A stretch of 64,000 nucleotides of DNA from UBA2241 sp963777895. GTDB taxonomy: Bacteria; Actinomycetota; Thermoleophilia; UBA2241. Location of the stretch: positions 124,001-188,000 of the forward strand of contig CAVZSF010000004.1 in NCBI GenBank assembly GCA_963777895.1, in the 5' to 3' direction. A program made the position numbers and the translations under genes. Every line of letters begins with the position of its first letter. Within the stretch, counting starts at the first letter, position 1. The notes under the pieces were generated by a model. The model ran no database searches and had not been told where the DNA came from. It saw nothing but the letters and a program-made list of their open reading frames with translations. This document shows, one piece after another, positions 32,847 through 44,086 of the stretch.

Positions 32847-33752
32847 TCAGCCTTTGACGCCCGTAAGCGTCACGCCCTCGATGAACACCCGCTGCGCGAG
32901 GAAGAAGATGATCACGACCGGGATCATGAAGATCAGGGTGGCGGCCATCGTGAGGTTCCACTGCACGTGGTGCATGCCGCGGAAGTTCGAGAGCGCGAGC
33001 GAGAGGGTCTGCGCTTTGGGGCTCTGGCCCAGGTAGACCAGCGGCCCGTAGAAGTCGTTCCAGGCCCAGATGAAGTGAAAGAGCGCGACGGCCATGATGG
33101 CCGGCTTTGAGAGGGGTACGACCACGCGCCGCAGGATCTGCCAGTGCCCTCCGCCATCCACTCGCACCGCGTCGCAGAGCTCGTCGGGGATCGTCATGAA
33201 GAACTGACGCAGCAGGAAGATCGAGAACGCGTCGCTGAAGAAGCTGGGGATGATGAGCGGCTTGAGGGTGCCGACGAACTGGACGTGGAGGCCGAGGTTG
33301 GAGGCCAGCCAGTCCGGCAGGTCGCGCGCCCAGACGACGAACATCGGTACGGTGGTGATCTGCACGGGCAGCATCAGCGTGCTCAGCACCAGCAGGAAGA
33401 CAATGTTGCGGCCCTTCCACTGCATGCGCGAGAAGGCGTAGGCGACGGGCACGCACGAGACGATGGTGCCGATCGTGGTGAGGCCGGCGTAGAGCACGGT
33501 GTTCCACGTGTACTGCCACAGGTCGATCTCGCGGAACACGGTGACGTAGTTGGACCACATCCACGGGTCGGGGATGAGCTTCGTCGTCATCGCCTGATCC
33601 TCGGTCATGAGCGAGGTCAGGGCGATCCAGACGATGGGCAGCACGAACATCAGGGACACGGCGATGAGCACCGCGTGGTTGGCGATCGCGAGCATGAAGC
33701 GGCGTCGGCGGACCTTCGGGGGCCGCCGCCCCTGCCGTACGGCTGTCTCCAC
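32847..33752 (-). CDS. Carbohydrate ABC transporter permease (MalG type)
   Basis: About 301 residues with six helices. The MalG-type N-terminus (VLIAVSLMFVLPIVWIALTS) and the ATPase-contact EAA loop CDAVRVDGGGHWQILRRVVV-PLSKP are clear. It ends with the family-typical EGVTLTGVKG. The GTG at 33752 lies just after the stop of the partner permease. An open frame continuing much further upstream overlaps that gene and is not coding. It forms the channel with the next permease. Confidence 0.92.
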   Translation of the reverse strand: METAVRQGRRPPKVRRRRFMLAIANHAVLIAVSLMFVLPIVWIALTSLMTEDQAMTTKLIPDPWMWSNYVTVFREIDLWQYTWNTVLYAGLTTIGTIVSCVPVAYAFSRMQWKGRNIVFLLVLSTLMLPVQITTVPMFVVWARDLPDWLASNLGLHVQFVGTLKPLIIPSFFSDAFSIFLLRQFFMTIPDELCDAVRVDGGGHWQILRRVVVPLSKPAIMAVALFHFIWAWNDFYGPLVYLGQSPKAQTLSLALSNFRGMHHVQWNLTMAATLIFMIPVVIIFFLAQRVFIEGVTLTGVKG

Positions 33753-33757
33753 GGTCG

Positions 33758-34795
33758 CTATTGGAGCCTCCCCCCGTAGTGCACCCAGCGCTTCGACGTG
33801 ACCAGCAGCACGACGGTACAGGCCATGGTGGCGAGGAACATGATCCACGCCATGGCCGAGGCGTAGCCCATCTGGAAGGAGCGGAAGGCCTTCTCGTAGA
33901 GCCAAAGGCCGTAGAAGAGCAGGGAGCCCTGGGGCTGACCCAGCACCGTGTTCTGGCCGCTCGCCGCGTTGCCGGCCACGTAGGCCTGGTCGAAGTACTG
34001 GAAGCCGTCGATGATGCCCATGATCAGGGTGAAGAAGATCACCGGCGTGATCATCGGCAGCGTCACGTAGCGGAAGCGCTGCCACCAGTTGGCGCCCTCG
34101 ATGGCGATCGCCTCGTAGAGGTCGCGGGGCACGTTGAGCAAGCCCGCGAGATAGATGACGATCGCGTCGCCGATGCCCCACAGGCCCATGATGAGCAGCG
34201 CGGGCTTCGCCCAGGCGGGGTCGAAGAACCAGAGCGGGGAGTCCAGGCCGGGGATCGCATCGATGATGCGGTTGATCGGACCGGAGACCGGGTTGAGCAG
34301 GTAGACGAAGACCAGCGCCGTCGCGACGCGCGGCACCATCGACGGCGCGTAGAACAGCGTCCGGTACGTGTTCACGCCGCGCTTCGGCCGGGTGAGCAGC
34401 ATGGCGGTCAGCATGCCGAAGACGATCCGCAGCGGCACCCCGAAGACGATGATCCAGAGCGTGTTGCGCACCGACAGCCAGTAGTAGGGGTCGCGCGCGC
34501 CGGCCGGGAGTCCGGGGATGTGCCCCACGCCGAACATGAACTTGAAGTTGGCGAGGCCGATCCACTTCGGCGGGTTCACCATGTCGTAGTGGCAGAACGA
34601 CCACCACAGGCTGAGGATCATCGGCCCCAGCGTGAAGGCCACAAACCCGATGATCCAGGGCAGCAGGAAGAGGAAGACGAGCAGGTAGTTGCGGACGGCC
34701 GAGCGGCGGCGCGCGCGCCGCCGCTCGGCCGGGGAACGCCTGGGGATGGAGACCGACGCTTCCGTCCGCGCCTCGGGCGTCGCCACCTGCGCCAT
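33758..34795 (-). CDS. Carbohydrate ABC transporter permease (MalF type)
   Basis: 345 residues. After a basic cytoplasmic N-terminus come six helices (first NYLLVFLFLLPWIIGFVAFT). The EAA loop is EAIAIEGANWWQRFRYVTLP. It pairs with the MalG-type permease five bases downstream. The transporter probably imports an amino sugar or oligosaccharide, judging from the neighbouring deacetylase, kinase and isomerase. Confidence 0.93.
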   Translation of the reverse strand: MAQVATPEARTEASVSIPRRSPAERRRARRRSAVRNYLLVFLFLLPWIIGFVAFTLGPMILSLWWSFCHYDMVNPPKWIGLANFKFMFGVGHIPGLPAGARDPYYWLSVRNTLWIIVFGVPLRIVFGMLTAMLLTRPKRGVNTYRTLFYAPSMVPRVATALVFVYLLNPVSGPINRIIDAIPGLDSPLWFFDPAWAKPALLIMGLWGIGDAIVIYLAGLLNVPRDLYEAIAIEGANWWQRFRYVTLPMITPVIFFTLIMGIIDGFQYFDQAYVAGNAASGQNTVLGQPQGSLLFYGLWLYEKAFRSFQMGYASAMAWIMFLATMACTVVLLVTSKRWVHYGGRLQ

Positions 34796-34872
34796 CAGTC
34801 TCGCACCCTGTGTCCGGCCACGGGCATGGGGTCAGCCCTACAGCCGGTCCGTCGTCTCAGGCCAGGTCTGGC

Positions 34873-36240
34873 TCACGGCGCCTGGCCCATCGACAGCTCG
34901 TTGTCGATGTTCTGGTCGACCTGCGCCAGGCCGGCCTGCAGATCGCCGCCCTTCCCCTGCACCCACTTGTCGTTGTAGTTGTTGAGGAAGTCGGCGTAGG
35001 TGGCGCCCACGTCCTTGAGCGGCGGCTGGAACAGCGAGTCCGGGTTGTTCCACACGTCGATGAACGTCTGCATCTGTGCCGGCATCTGCAGGTCCGGCGA
35101 CTCGGCGGACGCCGTCGTCGTCGGCACGTTGCCCAACATGTTCGCCAGGGCCACCAGGAAGTCGGTGTCGGTGGACATGTACTTCACGAGCAGCCAGGCC
35201 GCCTGGGGGTTGGCCGCGCCGCGCGGGATGCCGCAGATCGTCCCGCCGACACGGCCCTGACCGTACAGCTCGGGATGGTCGTCGGCGGCGGGGAAGGGGG
35301 CGGTGGCGTAGTCGATCTTGGCCTGGTCGTTCTCGATCATCTTCGTGCGCCACTCGCCGTCCCAGATCATCGCCACGTGGCCCGTCTCAAAGACCTGGTC
35401 CGGGGTCCATTCCTTGTCGACCCAGGCCGCGTTGAACTTCGTGATCGCATCCTTGCCGTACCAGTCGACGAGCTGCTTCTGCCAGGTGAAGGCGCTCGCC
35501 CAGGCGGGGTCGGTCGAGGTGATCGCCTTGCCGTCGCTGCCGAACCACTCTGCCCCCCACGGACGGGCGAGGTCGATGGGACCGAGCTCGTTGAAGGCGT
35601 TGAGCGGCACGAAGCCGGCGACCTCGATGTCCCCGTTCGACGAGCGCACCGTCAGCTTCTTCGCGTAGTCCATGAGCTCGCTCATCGTCTTGGGCGGGCC
35701 GGTGAGGCCGGCCTTCTCGAACATCGTCTTGTTGTAGTAGAGACCGTAGGCGTCGGTCAGCACGGGCAGCGCGACCTGCTTGCCGTCGTACTTCGTGTAG
35801 CTCAGCGCGGCCGGCGCGAACACGCTCATGTCGAACTTGTCGGCCTCCATGAAGGGTGTCATGTCCTCCAACAGGTCGTCGGCCGCGTACTTGCCCACGT
35901 AGTCGGGGCCGAAGGAGATCGCCACGTCCGGGGCGGTGCCGGCGTTGATGTTCTTGATCAGCGTCTGGTCGAACTCGTCGGAGTTCGGGAACGTCACGAT
36001 CTTGAGGTTGATCCACGGGTACTTCTGCTCGAAGCCGGCGACCGCCGTGGCGAACCCCTGCTTCTCGGACTTGACCGTCCACGGATGCCAAACGGTGAGC
36101 GTCACCGGTGTCGTCGTGTCGAGGGACGCAGCCGGCGACGGCGAGGTGCTCCCACTGCTGCCGCCACAGGCGGCCACCCCGGCGAGCAGCAGGCCGGCGA
36201 CGGCGGCCAGCACGAGGACTATCGACAGCGGTCTCTTCAT
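34873..36240 (-). CDS. Carbohydrate ABC transporter substrate-binding lipoprotein
   Basis: 455 residues. Signal peptide with lipobox LLAGVAACGG, then a type I sugar-binding fold (family 1 extracellular binding protein): LTVWHPWTVKSEKQGF, INAGTAPDVAISFGPDYVGK and GLYYNKTMFEKAGL. Long insert-free length is normal. It delivers sugar to the two permeases downstream. The start at 36240 has a signal peptide immediately after it, so the longer Arg-rich frame upstream is rejected. Confidence 0.94.
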   Translation of the reverse strand: MKRPLSIVLVLAAVAGLLLAGVAACGGSSGSTSPSPAASLDTTTPVTLTVWHPWTVKSEKQGFATAVAGFEQKYPWINLKIVTFPNSDEFDQTLIKNINAGTAPDVAISFGPDYVGKYAADDLLEDMTPFMEADKFDMSVFAPAALSYTKYDGKQVALPVLTDAYGLYYNKTMFEKAGLTGPPKTMSELMDYAKKLTVRSSNGDIEVAGFVPLNAFNELGPIDLARPWGAEWFGSDGKAITSTDPAWASAFTWQKQLVDWYGKDAITKFNAAWVDKEWTPDQVFETGHVAMIWDGEWRTKMIENDQAKIDYATAPFPAADDHPELYGQGRVGGTICGIPRGAANPQAAWLLVKYMSTDTDFLVALANMLGNVPTTTASAESPDLQMPAQMQTFIDVWNNPDSLFQPPLKDVGATYADFLNNYNDKWVQGKGGDLQAGLAQVDQNIDNELSMGQAP

Positions 36241-36256
36241 GACGGATTGCCTCCCC

Positions 36257-37460
36257 CTAGACATGGACTTCGGATGAACGCTGCTTCTTCTCGAGCGCGG
36301 CGGTGCGGCTGAAGAGGCGGTCCTGGGCGGCTTCGAGCGCCGTGGCGACGGCGCCGGCCAGGACCGCCTCTTCTCCAAGGCTGGACACGGCAAGACGGAC
36401 GGGGAACGGGGTGAGCTCGCGGAGGTGGCTCTCCACCGGTTCGAGCAGCAGGTCGCCGTTCGCGCCGATACCGCCGCCGAGCACGACGAGCTCCGGATCG
36501 AGGACGGGGGCGACGGCGGCGACCACGCGTGCGAGGCGGCGCGCCTCCTCGGCGACGACCGCCTTCGCGGCCTCGTCGCCGCGGCGCGCCGCCGCGAAGA
36601 CGCGTTTGGGGCTGAGGGGCGCGCGCACCCCTTTGGATCGCGCGAGCTCGGTCACCGCGCTCGCCGCGGTGGCCTCCTCCAGCGGACCGCGGGGAGGAGA
36701 GCCCGCGCGCCCACCCGGCTCCTCGCGTCCGTCGCCGTCGGCCGGCACGACGGGCAGGTAGGCGATCTCGCCGGCAGCTCCCCGCGAGCCGCGGTACAGC
36801 CGGCCGCCGATGATGATGCCCATGCCCAGTCCCGTGCCGACCCAGATGAAGACGAAATCGTCGACCTCGCGTCCGACACCCTGGGCGCGTTCGCCCAGGG
36901 CGGCGAGGTTCACGTCGTTCTCGAAGGTGACGACGGGTACCGAGCTCGGCCTTGATCGCTTCAACGACGCCGCGCTCGCCCCAGCCCGGGAGGTTGGGCG
37001 CCTGCTCGAGCAGCCCACTGGACGGCATGAGGACGCCGGGACTGCCGACGGTGGCGTGGGTCACCTTCTTCCAGCTGATGCCGGCGTCGGCGGCCACGCG
37101 ATGGGCGAGCACGCCGATCTGCTCCACGAGCGTCTTCGAGCTGCGCAGGCGGGTGCGCTCGTCACGCCGCGCCACGAGGCCGCCGCTGATGTCCGCGACG
37201 GCTGCCCTCACCCACTGCCGGCCGACGTCCACACCCACGACCCAGCCCGAGCCGGGGTTCAGCTCGAAGAGCTTGGCGCGCGGACCCTTGCTGCCCGTCG
37301 AGTGTCCGACCTGATGCACGAGATGCGCCGCGAGCAGGGCGTCGAGGGCGAGCGAGACGGTCGGCTTTGAGAGACCGCTGCGGCGGGCGATCTCGGCTCG
37401 GGAGACGGAGCCCGCGGCCCTGATGATGTCGAGGATGCGGCGCTCGTTGAGGGCGCGCAA
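36257..37460 (-). CDS. ROK-family transcriptional regulator, frameshifted
   Basis: N-terminal winged helix (RRILDIIRAAGSVSRAEIAR, then SGLSKPTVSLALDALL) followed by a ROK sugar-kinase-like domain (GWVVGVDVGRQWVRAAVADI). At about 36940 the frame changes. The second frame continues VPVVTFENDVNLAALGERAQ, FVFIWVGTGLGMGIIIGG and VVLGGGIGANGDLLL. It is a sugar-responsive repressor of the NagC/XylR type. The expected cysteine-rich zinc motif is not evident. The TTG at 37460 is the first start in frame; similar proteins often begin slightly earlier. It sits 16 bases upstream of the binding-protein gene and probably represses its own operon through the palindrome at 37535. Confidence 0.88.
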
Positions 37461-37531
37461 CAGCTGCGGCTGACCGGCGAGGTCGTGCGTCTGGCTGCCC
37501 GTGACGTCCCCCTGGCGGCTGCTCTGGAACT

Positions 37532-37553
37532 ATTGTAAGGAAACCTTCCTTAC
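37532..37553 (-). promoter_or_regulatory. ROK operon promoter and palindromic operator
   Basis: GTAAGGAAACCTTCCTTAC (37535-37553) is an 8+8 palindrome with a 3-base centre. On the minus strand it overlaps a TACAAT -10 element (37532-37537), so a bound repressor would block transcription of the regulator and transporter genes. Confidence 0.65.
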
Positions 37554-37595
37554 TGAACGGACGATAGCCTCACCGTCCGCGCTCGTCAAGCATCG

Positions 37596-38870
37596 CTAGC
37601 TCACAGGGAAGAAGCGCGGCAGCAACGGCCGGTTGGCCTCGAGGAGGGCCTCGAGCAGACCGGCCGCGGCCGGGTAGTCCGGGACAAGCGGGTTGGCGAG
37701 CAGTGCCTTCAGCGCCCGATCCCGGCTGCCCTCGACGGCGGCCCGGACGGCGAGCCGCTCGTAGGCCTTGGCGTGCTCGACGAGGCCGTGCATCTCGGGA
37801 GCGAGCGGATCGACGGGGAGTGGGTGAGCGCCCTGCCGGTCGATGCGGCAGGCGGTCTCGACGACGGCGTCCGCGGCGAGGTCGGGGATCGCGCCCTGGT
37901 TGAGGACGTTCACCACCTGGACGTCGCCCCGGTCGCCGTAGAGCGACTCCATCAGCATGGCGGCCGCCTCGGAGTAGAAAGCGCCGCCACGGCCCTCGAG
38001 CTCCTTCGGTTTCACCTCGAGGGCCTCGTCCGCGTACATCGCCAGCAGCTCCTGCTCGAGCTCCATGACCTCCTGGGCGCGCGGCTTCTCGTCCGCCTGC
38101 CGCGCCACCGTCTCGCGGGAGAGGTAGTAGTAGTGGAGGTAGTAGGACGGCACCGCGCCGAAGAGCGTGACGAGCTCGACGGGCACGTCGGTCTCGGCGG
38201 CCAGTTCATCGGCGTGCTCGGCGAGCAGCTCGGGCAGCCGGTCGACGCCGTCGACCAGCACCTTGCGCTCCCAGGAGAGATGGTTGAGGCCGACGTGCTC
38301 GAGCTGGACGCGTTCGGGTGCGACACCGAAGCGCTTGGCGAAGTCGCGCTGGAAGCCGATCGGCACATTGCAGAGGCCGATAGCGTGATGGCCGTGGTCG
38401 AGGAGCGCCTGGGCAACGAGACCAGCCGGGTTGGTGAAGTCGAGGAGCCAGGCCCCGGGCGCGCCCAGGCGGGCGGTGTCCTCGGCGATCTCGAGGACGA
38501 CCGGGACGGTGCGCAGCGCCTTGGCGAAGCCGCCCGGCCCGGTCGTCTCCTGGCCGAGGCAGCCGAACCTGGGCGGTATGGTCTCGTCCTGCAGCCGGGC
38601 GCGAAGGCCGCCGACGCGCAGCTGCACGAGCACGAAGGAGGCACCCTCGACGGCGGCCTCGCGATCCTTCGTCAGGATGAGCCGGCCGGGAAAGTCGAGC
38701 TTGCGCAGGATCCGGCCGGCCAGCCCGCCGACGACGGCGAGACGCTCCTCGTCGATGTCGTGCAGGACGAGCTCGTCCACCGGCAGCGTCGATGCCCGCA
38801 GCCCGAAGCCCTCGACGAGCTCGGGCGTATAGGTGCTGCCCCCGCCGATGACCGCGACCTTGATGCCCAT
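37596..38870 (-). CDS. Glycoside hydrolase family 4, 6-phospho-beta-glucosidase-like
   Basis: 424 residues. NAD+-binding N-terminus MGIKVAVIGGGSTYTPELVE; metal-binding cysteine in GLCNVPIGFQRDFAKRFG; HVGLNHLSW with the conserved asparagine and histidine; AVPSYYLHYYY. GH4 enzymes cleave phospho-sugars by an oxidation-elimination route using NAD+ and Mn2+. Given the amino-sugar neighbours, a phosphorylated chitobiose-type substrate is possible but unproven. Same strand as the ROK operon, divergent from the isomerase. Confidence 0.92.
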   Translation of the reverse strand: MGIKVAVIGGGSTYTPELVEGFGLRASTLPVDELVLHDIDEERLAVVGGLAGRILRKLDFPGRLILTKDREAAVEGASFVLVQLRVGGLRARLQDETIPPRFGCLGQETTGPGGFAKALRTVPVVLEIAEDTARLGAPGAWLLDFTNPAGLVAQALLDHGHHAIGLCNVPIGFQRDFAKRFGVAPERVQLEHVGLNHLSWERKVLVDGVDRLPELLAEHADELAAETDVPVELVTLFGAVPSYYLHYYYLSRETVARQADEKPRAQEVMELEQELLAMYADEALEVKPKELEGRGGAFYSEAAAMLMESLYGDRGDVQVVNVLNQGAIPDLAADAVVETACRIDRQGAHPLPVDPLAPEMHGLVEHAKAYERLAVRAAVEGSRDRALKALLANPLVPDYPAAAGLLEALLEANRPLLPRFFPVS

Positions 38871-38926
38871 CGCTCCTACCTCCGACGGTCGCTCTTGACC
38901 TTGTTCCCCTGGTCGGCATCCTACGG

Positions 38927-38968
38927 TATAGTCACGGCGAAGTGAAACAGTTAGGAAAGTTACCTGAC
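38927..38968 (+). promoter_or_regulatory. Promoter region and second ROK-type operator before the SIS gene
   Basis: A TATAGT -10 (38927-38932) would start transcription near the GTG at 38942, giving a leaderless message. GTTAGGAAAGTTACCTGAC (38950-38968) matches 14 of 19 positions of the palindrome at 37535-37553 and overlaps the first codons. The -35 is weak. Confidence 0.5.
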
Positions 38969-39986
38969 AGATTCCTGACCGAGATCCTGGGCCAGCCGGA
39001 CGCCCTTAGGCGGGCCGCGGCTGGCCTCGGCGATCAGAGCGGCGAGCTCGCCGCCGCCCGCCGCGCCCTCGGCAAGGCCCGTTCGGTGGTCTTCACCGGG
39101 ATGGGGGCCTCGTACGATGCCTGCCATGTCCCCGTCACCTTGCTGGCCGCGGCCGGCGTCCATGCGCTCATCGTGGACGCGGCCGAGCTCCTGCACTTCC
39201 GCGCCTCCGCGCTGCGTCCGGACACCGCGCTCGTCTGCGTGAGTCAGTCCGGGGAGAGCGCCGAACCTGTCACCCTGCTCGAGGCGCTCGCCCGGCGGGC
39301 CTCGATGCCGACCGTGGTGACCGTGACCAATGGCCTCGAGAACACCATGGCACGGATGCAGGGCCTGCACCTCGACGTGCGCACGGGTGATGAGGAAGGG
39401 CCGTCGACGATGACGTTCGCCGCCACAGTCCTGGTGCTGGCGGCGCTGGCGGGCGAGCACCCGGCCGGGACGAGAGCGGACGGCCGCCGCCCTCGAGCGC
39501 CTGTTGGATCGGCCCGCGGAGCGGGCCGCCGAAGTGCGGCGCTGGCTCGGGCGGCGGCGCACGCTCGTCACCCTTGGCCGCGGCTGTGCTCGCGCGGCCT
39601 CCGAGATGGCGGCGCTGGTGCTCAAGGAGGCCGCGCACCTGCCCGCAGAGGCACTCGAGGGCGGGCAGTTCCGCCACGGACCGCTGGAGCTCGCCGGGCC
39701 TGAGATGGCGGCCCTCATGGTCGCGACCGAACCGGCGACGTACGATCTCGACGTGGCGCTGGCCGAGGACATCGCCGCCGCCGGCGGCGCTGTCCTTCTT
39801 GCCAGCGCCACCGGCGAGGCGCCAGCCGGCGTGGATGGGCTCGCCTTGGGCGACGTCCCGCGGGCGCTCGCGCCCGTCTTGGCCGTCGCCCCGGCCCAGC
39901 TGCTCGCCTGGCAGCTCGCTGCGGAGCGCGGCATCGATCCCTGCGCCTTCTCGGTGGGCGCAAAAGTGACACGGCAGGAGGCGTAG
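38942..39986 (+). CDS. SIS-domain phosphosugar isomerase/deaminase (GlmS/AgaS-like), frameshifted
   Basis: Two SIS domains as in the isomerase half of GlmS. First frame: LPDRFLTEILGQPDALRRAA, VVFTGMGASYDACHVPVTLL and CVSQSGESAEPVTLLEAL. Near 39470 the frame shifts by one base. The second frame reads AALERLLDRPAERAAEVRRW, LVTLGRGCARAASEMAALVL and the GlmS-type EGGQFRHGPLELAG. The predicted role is conversion of an amino-sugar phosphate to a keto-sugar phosphate. The break is probably a sequence error, since both halves are well conserved. Next gene 4 bases downstream. Confidence 0.85.
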
Positions 39987-39990
39987 CGCG

Positions 39991-40620
39991 ATGAGAGCGG
40001 CCCTCACCATCGACGCAGAGCTGCGGGGGCACCCGGCGCGCGACGACAATCCCATTCGCCTTCTCGACCTCCTCCGCGAGCAGGGCGTCCGCACCACCTT
40101 CTTCATACAGGGACGGTGGGCCACGGCCCATCCCGAGCTCGCGCGCCGTGTGGCGAACGACGGTCACCTGCTCGGCAACCACACGCACTGGCACATGCCG
40201 CTGCCCCTGCTCACCGACGACGGCATCGTCGAGACGGTGCGCCGGGCGGAGCACCTGCTCATCGAGCGGGCGGGGGTCGATCCCAGACCCTGGTTTCGCT
40301 GCCCCTACGGAGAGGGCGCGACCGATGACCGGGTCCTCTCCATTCTGTCGGGGCTCGGCTATCGCAACATCCACTGGGACGTGGACGGCGAGGACTGGCG
40401 CGACGGCCGTGATGTGGACGACCTGGTCCAGACCGTCGTGAGCGGGACCCTCGAGTTCGGCGACGGCGCCACGATCCTCGCTCATAGCTGGCCCGACGCC
40501 ACGGTGGCGGCACTGCCGCGCGTCATCGACGCATTGCGTGCCGCCGGCGTGGAGCTGGTCAGACTCGATGAGCTCGACCACCGGACCGGCGAGCCCCACG
40601 TCGGGGAGGAGGAGCGATGA
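39991..40620 (+). CDS. Polysaccharide deacetylase family protein (NodB domain)
   Basis: 209 residues. NodB motifs in order: TIDAELRG (in place of TFDDG), TTFFIQGRW, the metal-binding HTHWH, RCPYGEGATDD, HWDVDGEDWRDG and ILAHSW. It likely removes N-acetyl groups from an amino-sugar or oligosaccharide in the cytosol, since no signal peptide is present. It lies between the SIS gene and a GlcNAc-type kinase, overlapping the latter by four bases. Confidence 0.85.
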   Translation: MRAALTIDAELRGHPARDDNPIRLLDLLREQGVRTTFFIQGRWATAHPELARRVANDGHLLGNHTHWHMPLPLLTDDGIVETVRRAEHLLIERAGVDPRPWFRCPYGEGATDDRVLSILSGLGYRNIHWDVDGEDWRDGRDVDDLVQTVVSGTLEFGDGATILAHSWPDATVAALPRVIDALRAAGVELVRLDELDHRTGEPHVGEEER

Positions 40621-41657
40621 GCGGCGAACGCGGACGCGTTCGTGACGCTGCCGAGCCCACTGTCGCCGTCCTCGCGGTCGACGGCGGCAATTCGAAGATC
40701 GACGCGGTGCTGGTGGCCGCGGACGGCGCCGTTCTCGGCGCCGCCCGCGGCCAGGGCGCCTCGTTCGCGCCCCAGGACCACGACGCCTCGGTCGAGACGC
40801 TCGTCGCCACCATCGCCGCCGCTCGCGCCGACGCCGCTCTGGACGCCGACGCACGGCCGCTGGCCGCGGTCGGCGCCTTCTGCCTCGCCGGCGACGATCT
40901 GCCGGTCGACGACCGTCGCCTGCTGCGCAGCCTGCGCGCCCTCGGTCTCGCGCAGACCGTGCTCGTTCGTAACGACACGTTCGCCGTTCTGAGGGCGGGG
41001 ACCGAACGCGGCTGGGGTATCGGCGTCGTCTGCGGCGCCGGCATGAACTGTTGCGGGGTCGCGCCCGACGGCAGGATCGTTCGCTACGCCGCGCTTGGCG
41101 AAGTCTCCGGCGACGACGGCGGCGGCGGGTGGCTCGGCCTGCAGGCCGTCCGGGCCGCGGTCCGCGGTCACGACGGCCGCGACCCTCACACACTGCTCGA
41201 GCGCGAGGTCCCGGCCTTCTTGGGCCGCCGCTCGCTGCTCGCCGTGCTCGAAGCGATCCATTTGGGCGAGCTCGACGACTATCCGACGGACCTCGCTCCG
41301 CTCGTCTTCCGCTGTGCCGCCGAGGGTGACGCCGTCGCCCAGTCGCTGCTCGACCGACAGGCCGATGAGCTGGTCGCGATGATCACCGCGGCCACCCGCC
41401 GCCTGCGGCTGACGCGCAGCGACGTCGACGTCGTCCTGGGCGGCGGACTCATCCGCGCCGGCGACGACGGCTTCCTCGCCCGCGTCGAGCAGGGCGTCAC
41501 GGCCGTCGTCCCGAAGGCCACCCTCAAACCGCTGCAGGCGCCGCCCGTCGTCGGCGCCGCGCTCCTCGCATTTGACCAGTTGGGCGGCGGCAACGCGGCG
41601 CGGAAGCGCCTGCGGCGCGCGCTCTCACACGACCGTATGACCGTGACGGAGGCGTGA
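40617..41657 (+). CDS. BadF/BadG-family sugar kinase, N-acetylglucosamine kinase-like
   Basis: 346 residues of the ASKHA fold. Phosphate 1 is AVDGGNSKIDAVLVAADG, phosphate 2 GIGVVCGAGMNCCGVAPDGR, adenosine site VVLGGGLIRAGDDGFL. GlcNAc kinases of this branch (human NAGK and bacterial homologues) phosphorylate at O6. Its neighbours are an amino-sugar deacetylase and an isomerase. An activator of the BadF type is unlikely because the CX-rich cluster motif is missing. Confidence 0.82.
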   Translation: MSGERGRVRDAAEPTVAVLAVDGGNSKIDAVLVAADGAVLGAARGQGASFAPQDHDASVETLVATIAAARADAALDADARPLAAVGAFCLAGDDLPVDDRRLLRSLRALGLAQTVLVRNDTFAVLRAGTERGWGIGVVCGAGMNCCGVAPDGRIVRYAALGEVSGDDGGGGWLGLQAVRAAVRGHDGRDPHTLLEREVPAFLGRRSLLAVLEAIHLGELDDYPTDLAPLVFRCAAEGDAVAQSLLDRQADELVAMITAATRRLRLTRSDVDVVLGGGLIRAGDDGFLARVEQGVTAVVPKATLKPLQAPPVVGAALLAFDQLGGGNAARKRLRRALSHDRMTVTEA

Positions 41658-41658
41658 C

Positions 41659-42821
<1,163 letters not shown>

Positions 42822-42825
<4 letters not shown>

Positions 42826-44018
42826 CACAGGCTGAGGGCGAGGAGCAGGGCGGCCGCGGAGCGCCGCGGGAGCTGCGTGATCTGCGCGCGCTCTTCTTCC
42901 TGTGGGGCGCCGGTGCGGCCGCCCTGCTCCCTTACTTCACCCTGCTGCTCAAGGACCGCGGCCTCGATCCGGCGCTGATCGGCCTGGTGCTGGCGGTCGA
43001 CGGGCTCGCGGCCGGCCTCGCAGGTCCGGTCTGGGGTCACTTCGCCGATGTCCGCCATGGCTCCGCAAGGGTGCTCGCCGTGTCGTCGCTTGCCTCGGCC
43101 GCCGCGGCTCTCCTGTTCATGACGACGGGCTCGTCGCTGGTCGCCATCCTGCCTGCCGCCGCCCTCCTCTACGCGTGCCAGGGCGTGGGGGCGCCCCTCG
43201 CCGACGCGCTCGCCATCGGCCAGCTGGGCCATGAGGGCATGGGTGGCTACGGCAATATCCGCCTGTGGGCGAGTCTGGGATGGGCCATCTTCGTCATCGC
43301 GTTCGGCGCGCTGTATGAGGACGTCGGACTCGGCCCGGTGATGGCGGCCTTCGCCGCTGGGGCGGCGATCCTCGGCCTGTGGAGCTGGCGGATCCGGGAC
43401 GAGCGACGGCCGCGGGCGGCGCACACAGGCTCGCGCCTGGGCACCGCCGGTGCGACCGTGCGCGCCGCCCCGAAGCTTCTGCCCTTCATCGCCGGCGCCT
43501 TCCTGATGTCGGCGGGGTGGACCGCCGCCCTGGCCTTCCTCGGCCTGCGTATCGTGGGCCAGGGCGGCGGTCCCTTCCTCGTCGGCCTTGCCGCCGGCCT
43601 CACCGCCTTCGTCGAGGTCCCGGTGATGCTCTCCACCCGCAGCCTGGGCCAGCGCTTCGGCCTGCGTGCCGTCAACATCGCGGGCGCCGTCGTGTACGTC
43701 GCGCTCTTCACGGCCTGGGCGCTGATCCCGGACCCGACGGTGCTGGCGCTCGTCGCGTCGTTCGAAGGGATCGCCTTCGCGCTCGTTTACGTGAGCCAGG
43801 TGGTCCTCGTCGGAAGGCTCGTTCCCGCGGCGCTGCGCGCTACAGGTCAGAGCCTCTTCTCGGGGATCGTGCGGAGCGCGGCGCCCGTCGTCGGCAGTCT
43901 GGCCGGCGGGCTTGTCTACGACCGTCTCGGCCCGCCGGCTCTGTTCGCCGGCTGCGCCGCGCTTACCGCCGTCGGTACAGTCGTCGTCTGGTTCGTGCTG
44001 GCCGGGTTAGACGACTGA
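42822..44018 (+). CDS. Major facilitator superfamily transporter, apparent CTG start
   Basis: About 398 residues and 12 helices (first FFLWGAGAAALLPYFTLLL), with the loop GHFADVRHGSARVLAV. It resembles the LacY/nucleoside-proton symporter-like MFS_1 group. No ATG, GTG or TTG lies between the previous gene and the first helix. The CTG at 42822 overlaps the ABC gene stop as CTGA, just as GTGA joins other gene pairs here. The substrate is perhaps a sugar, from context only. Confidence 0.8.
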
Positions 44019-44086
44019 GGCACCCGGGCCGTCGGCCCGACGTCGAGCCTTGCGGAAGGCCGCCCGGCCGTCGTAGGGTGCGGGCA

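Noticed and set aside
32847..34607. Single 586-codon frame that would fuse sequence to the MalG-type permease
   Set aside because: The upstream half overlaps the MalF-type permease in another frame and looks like noise. A GTG right after the MalF stop gives a normal MalG.
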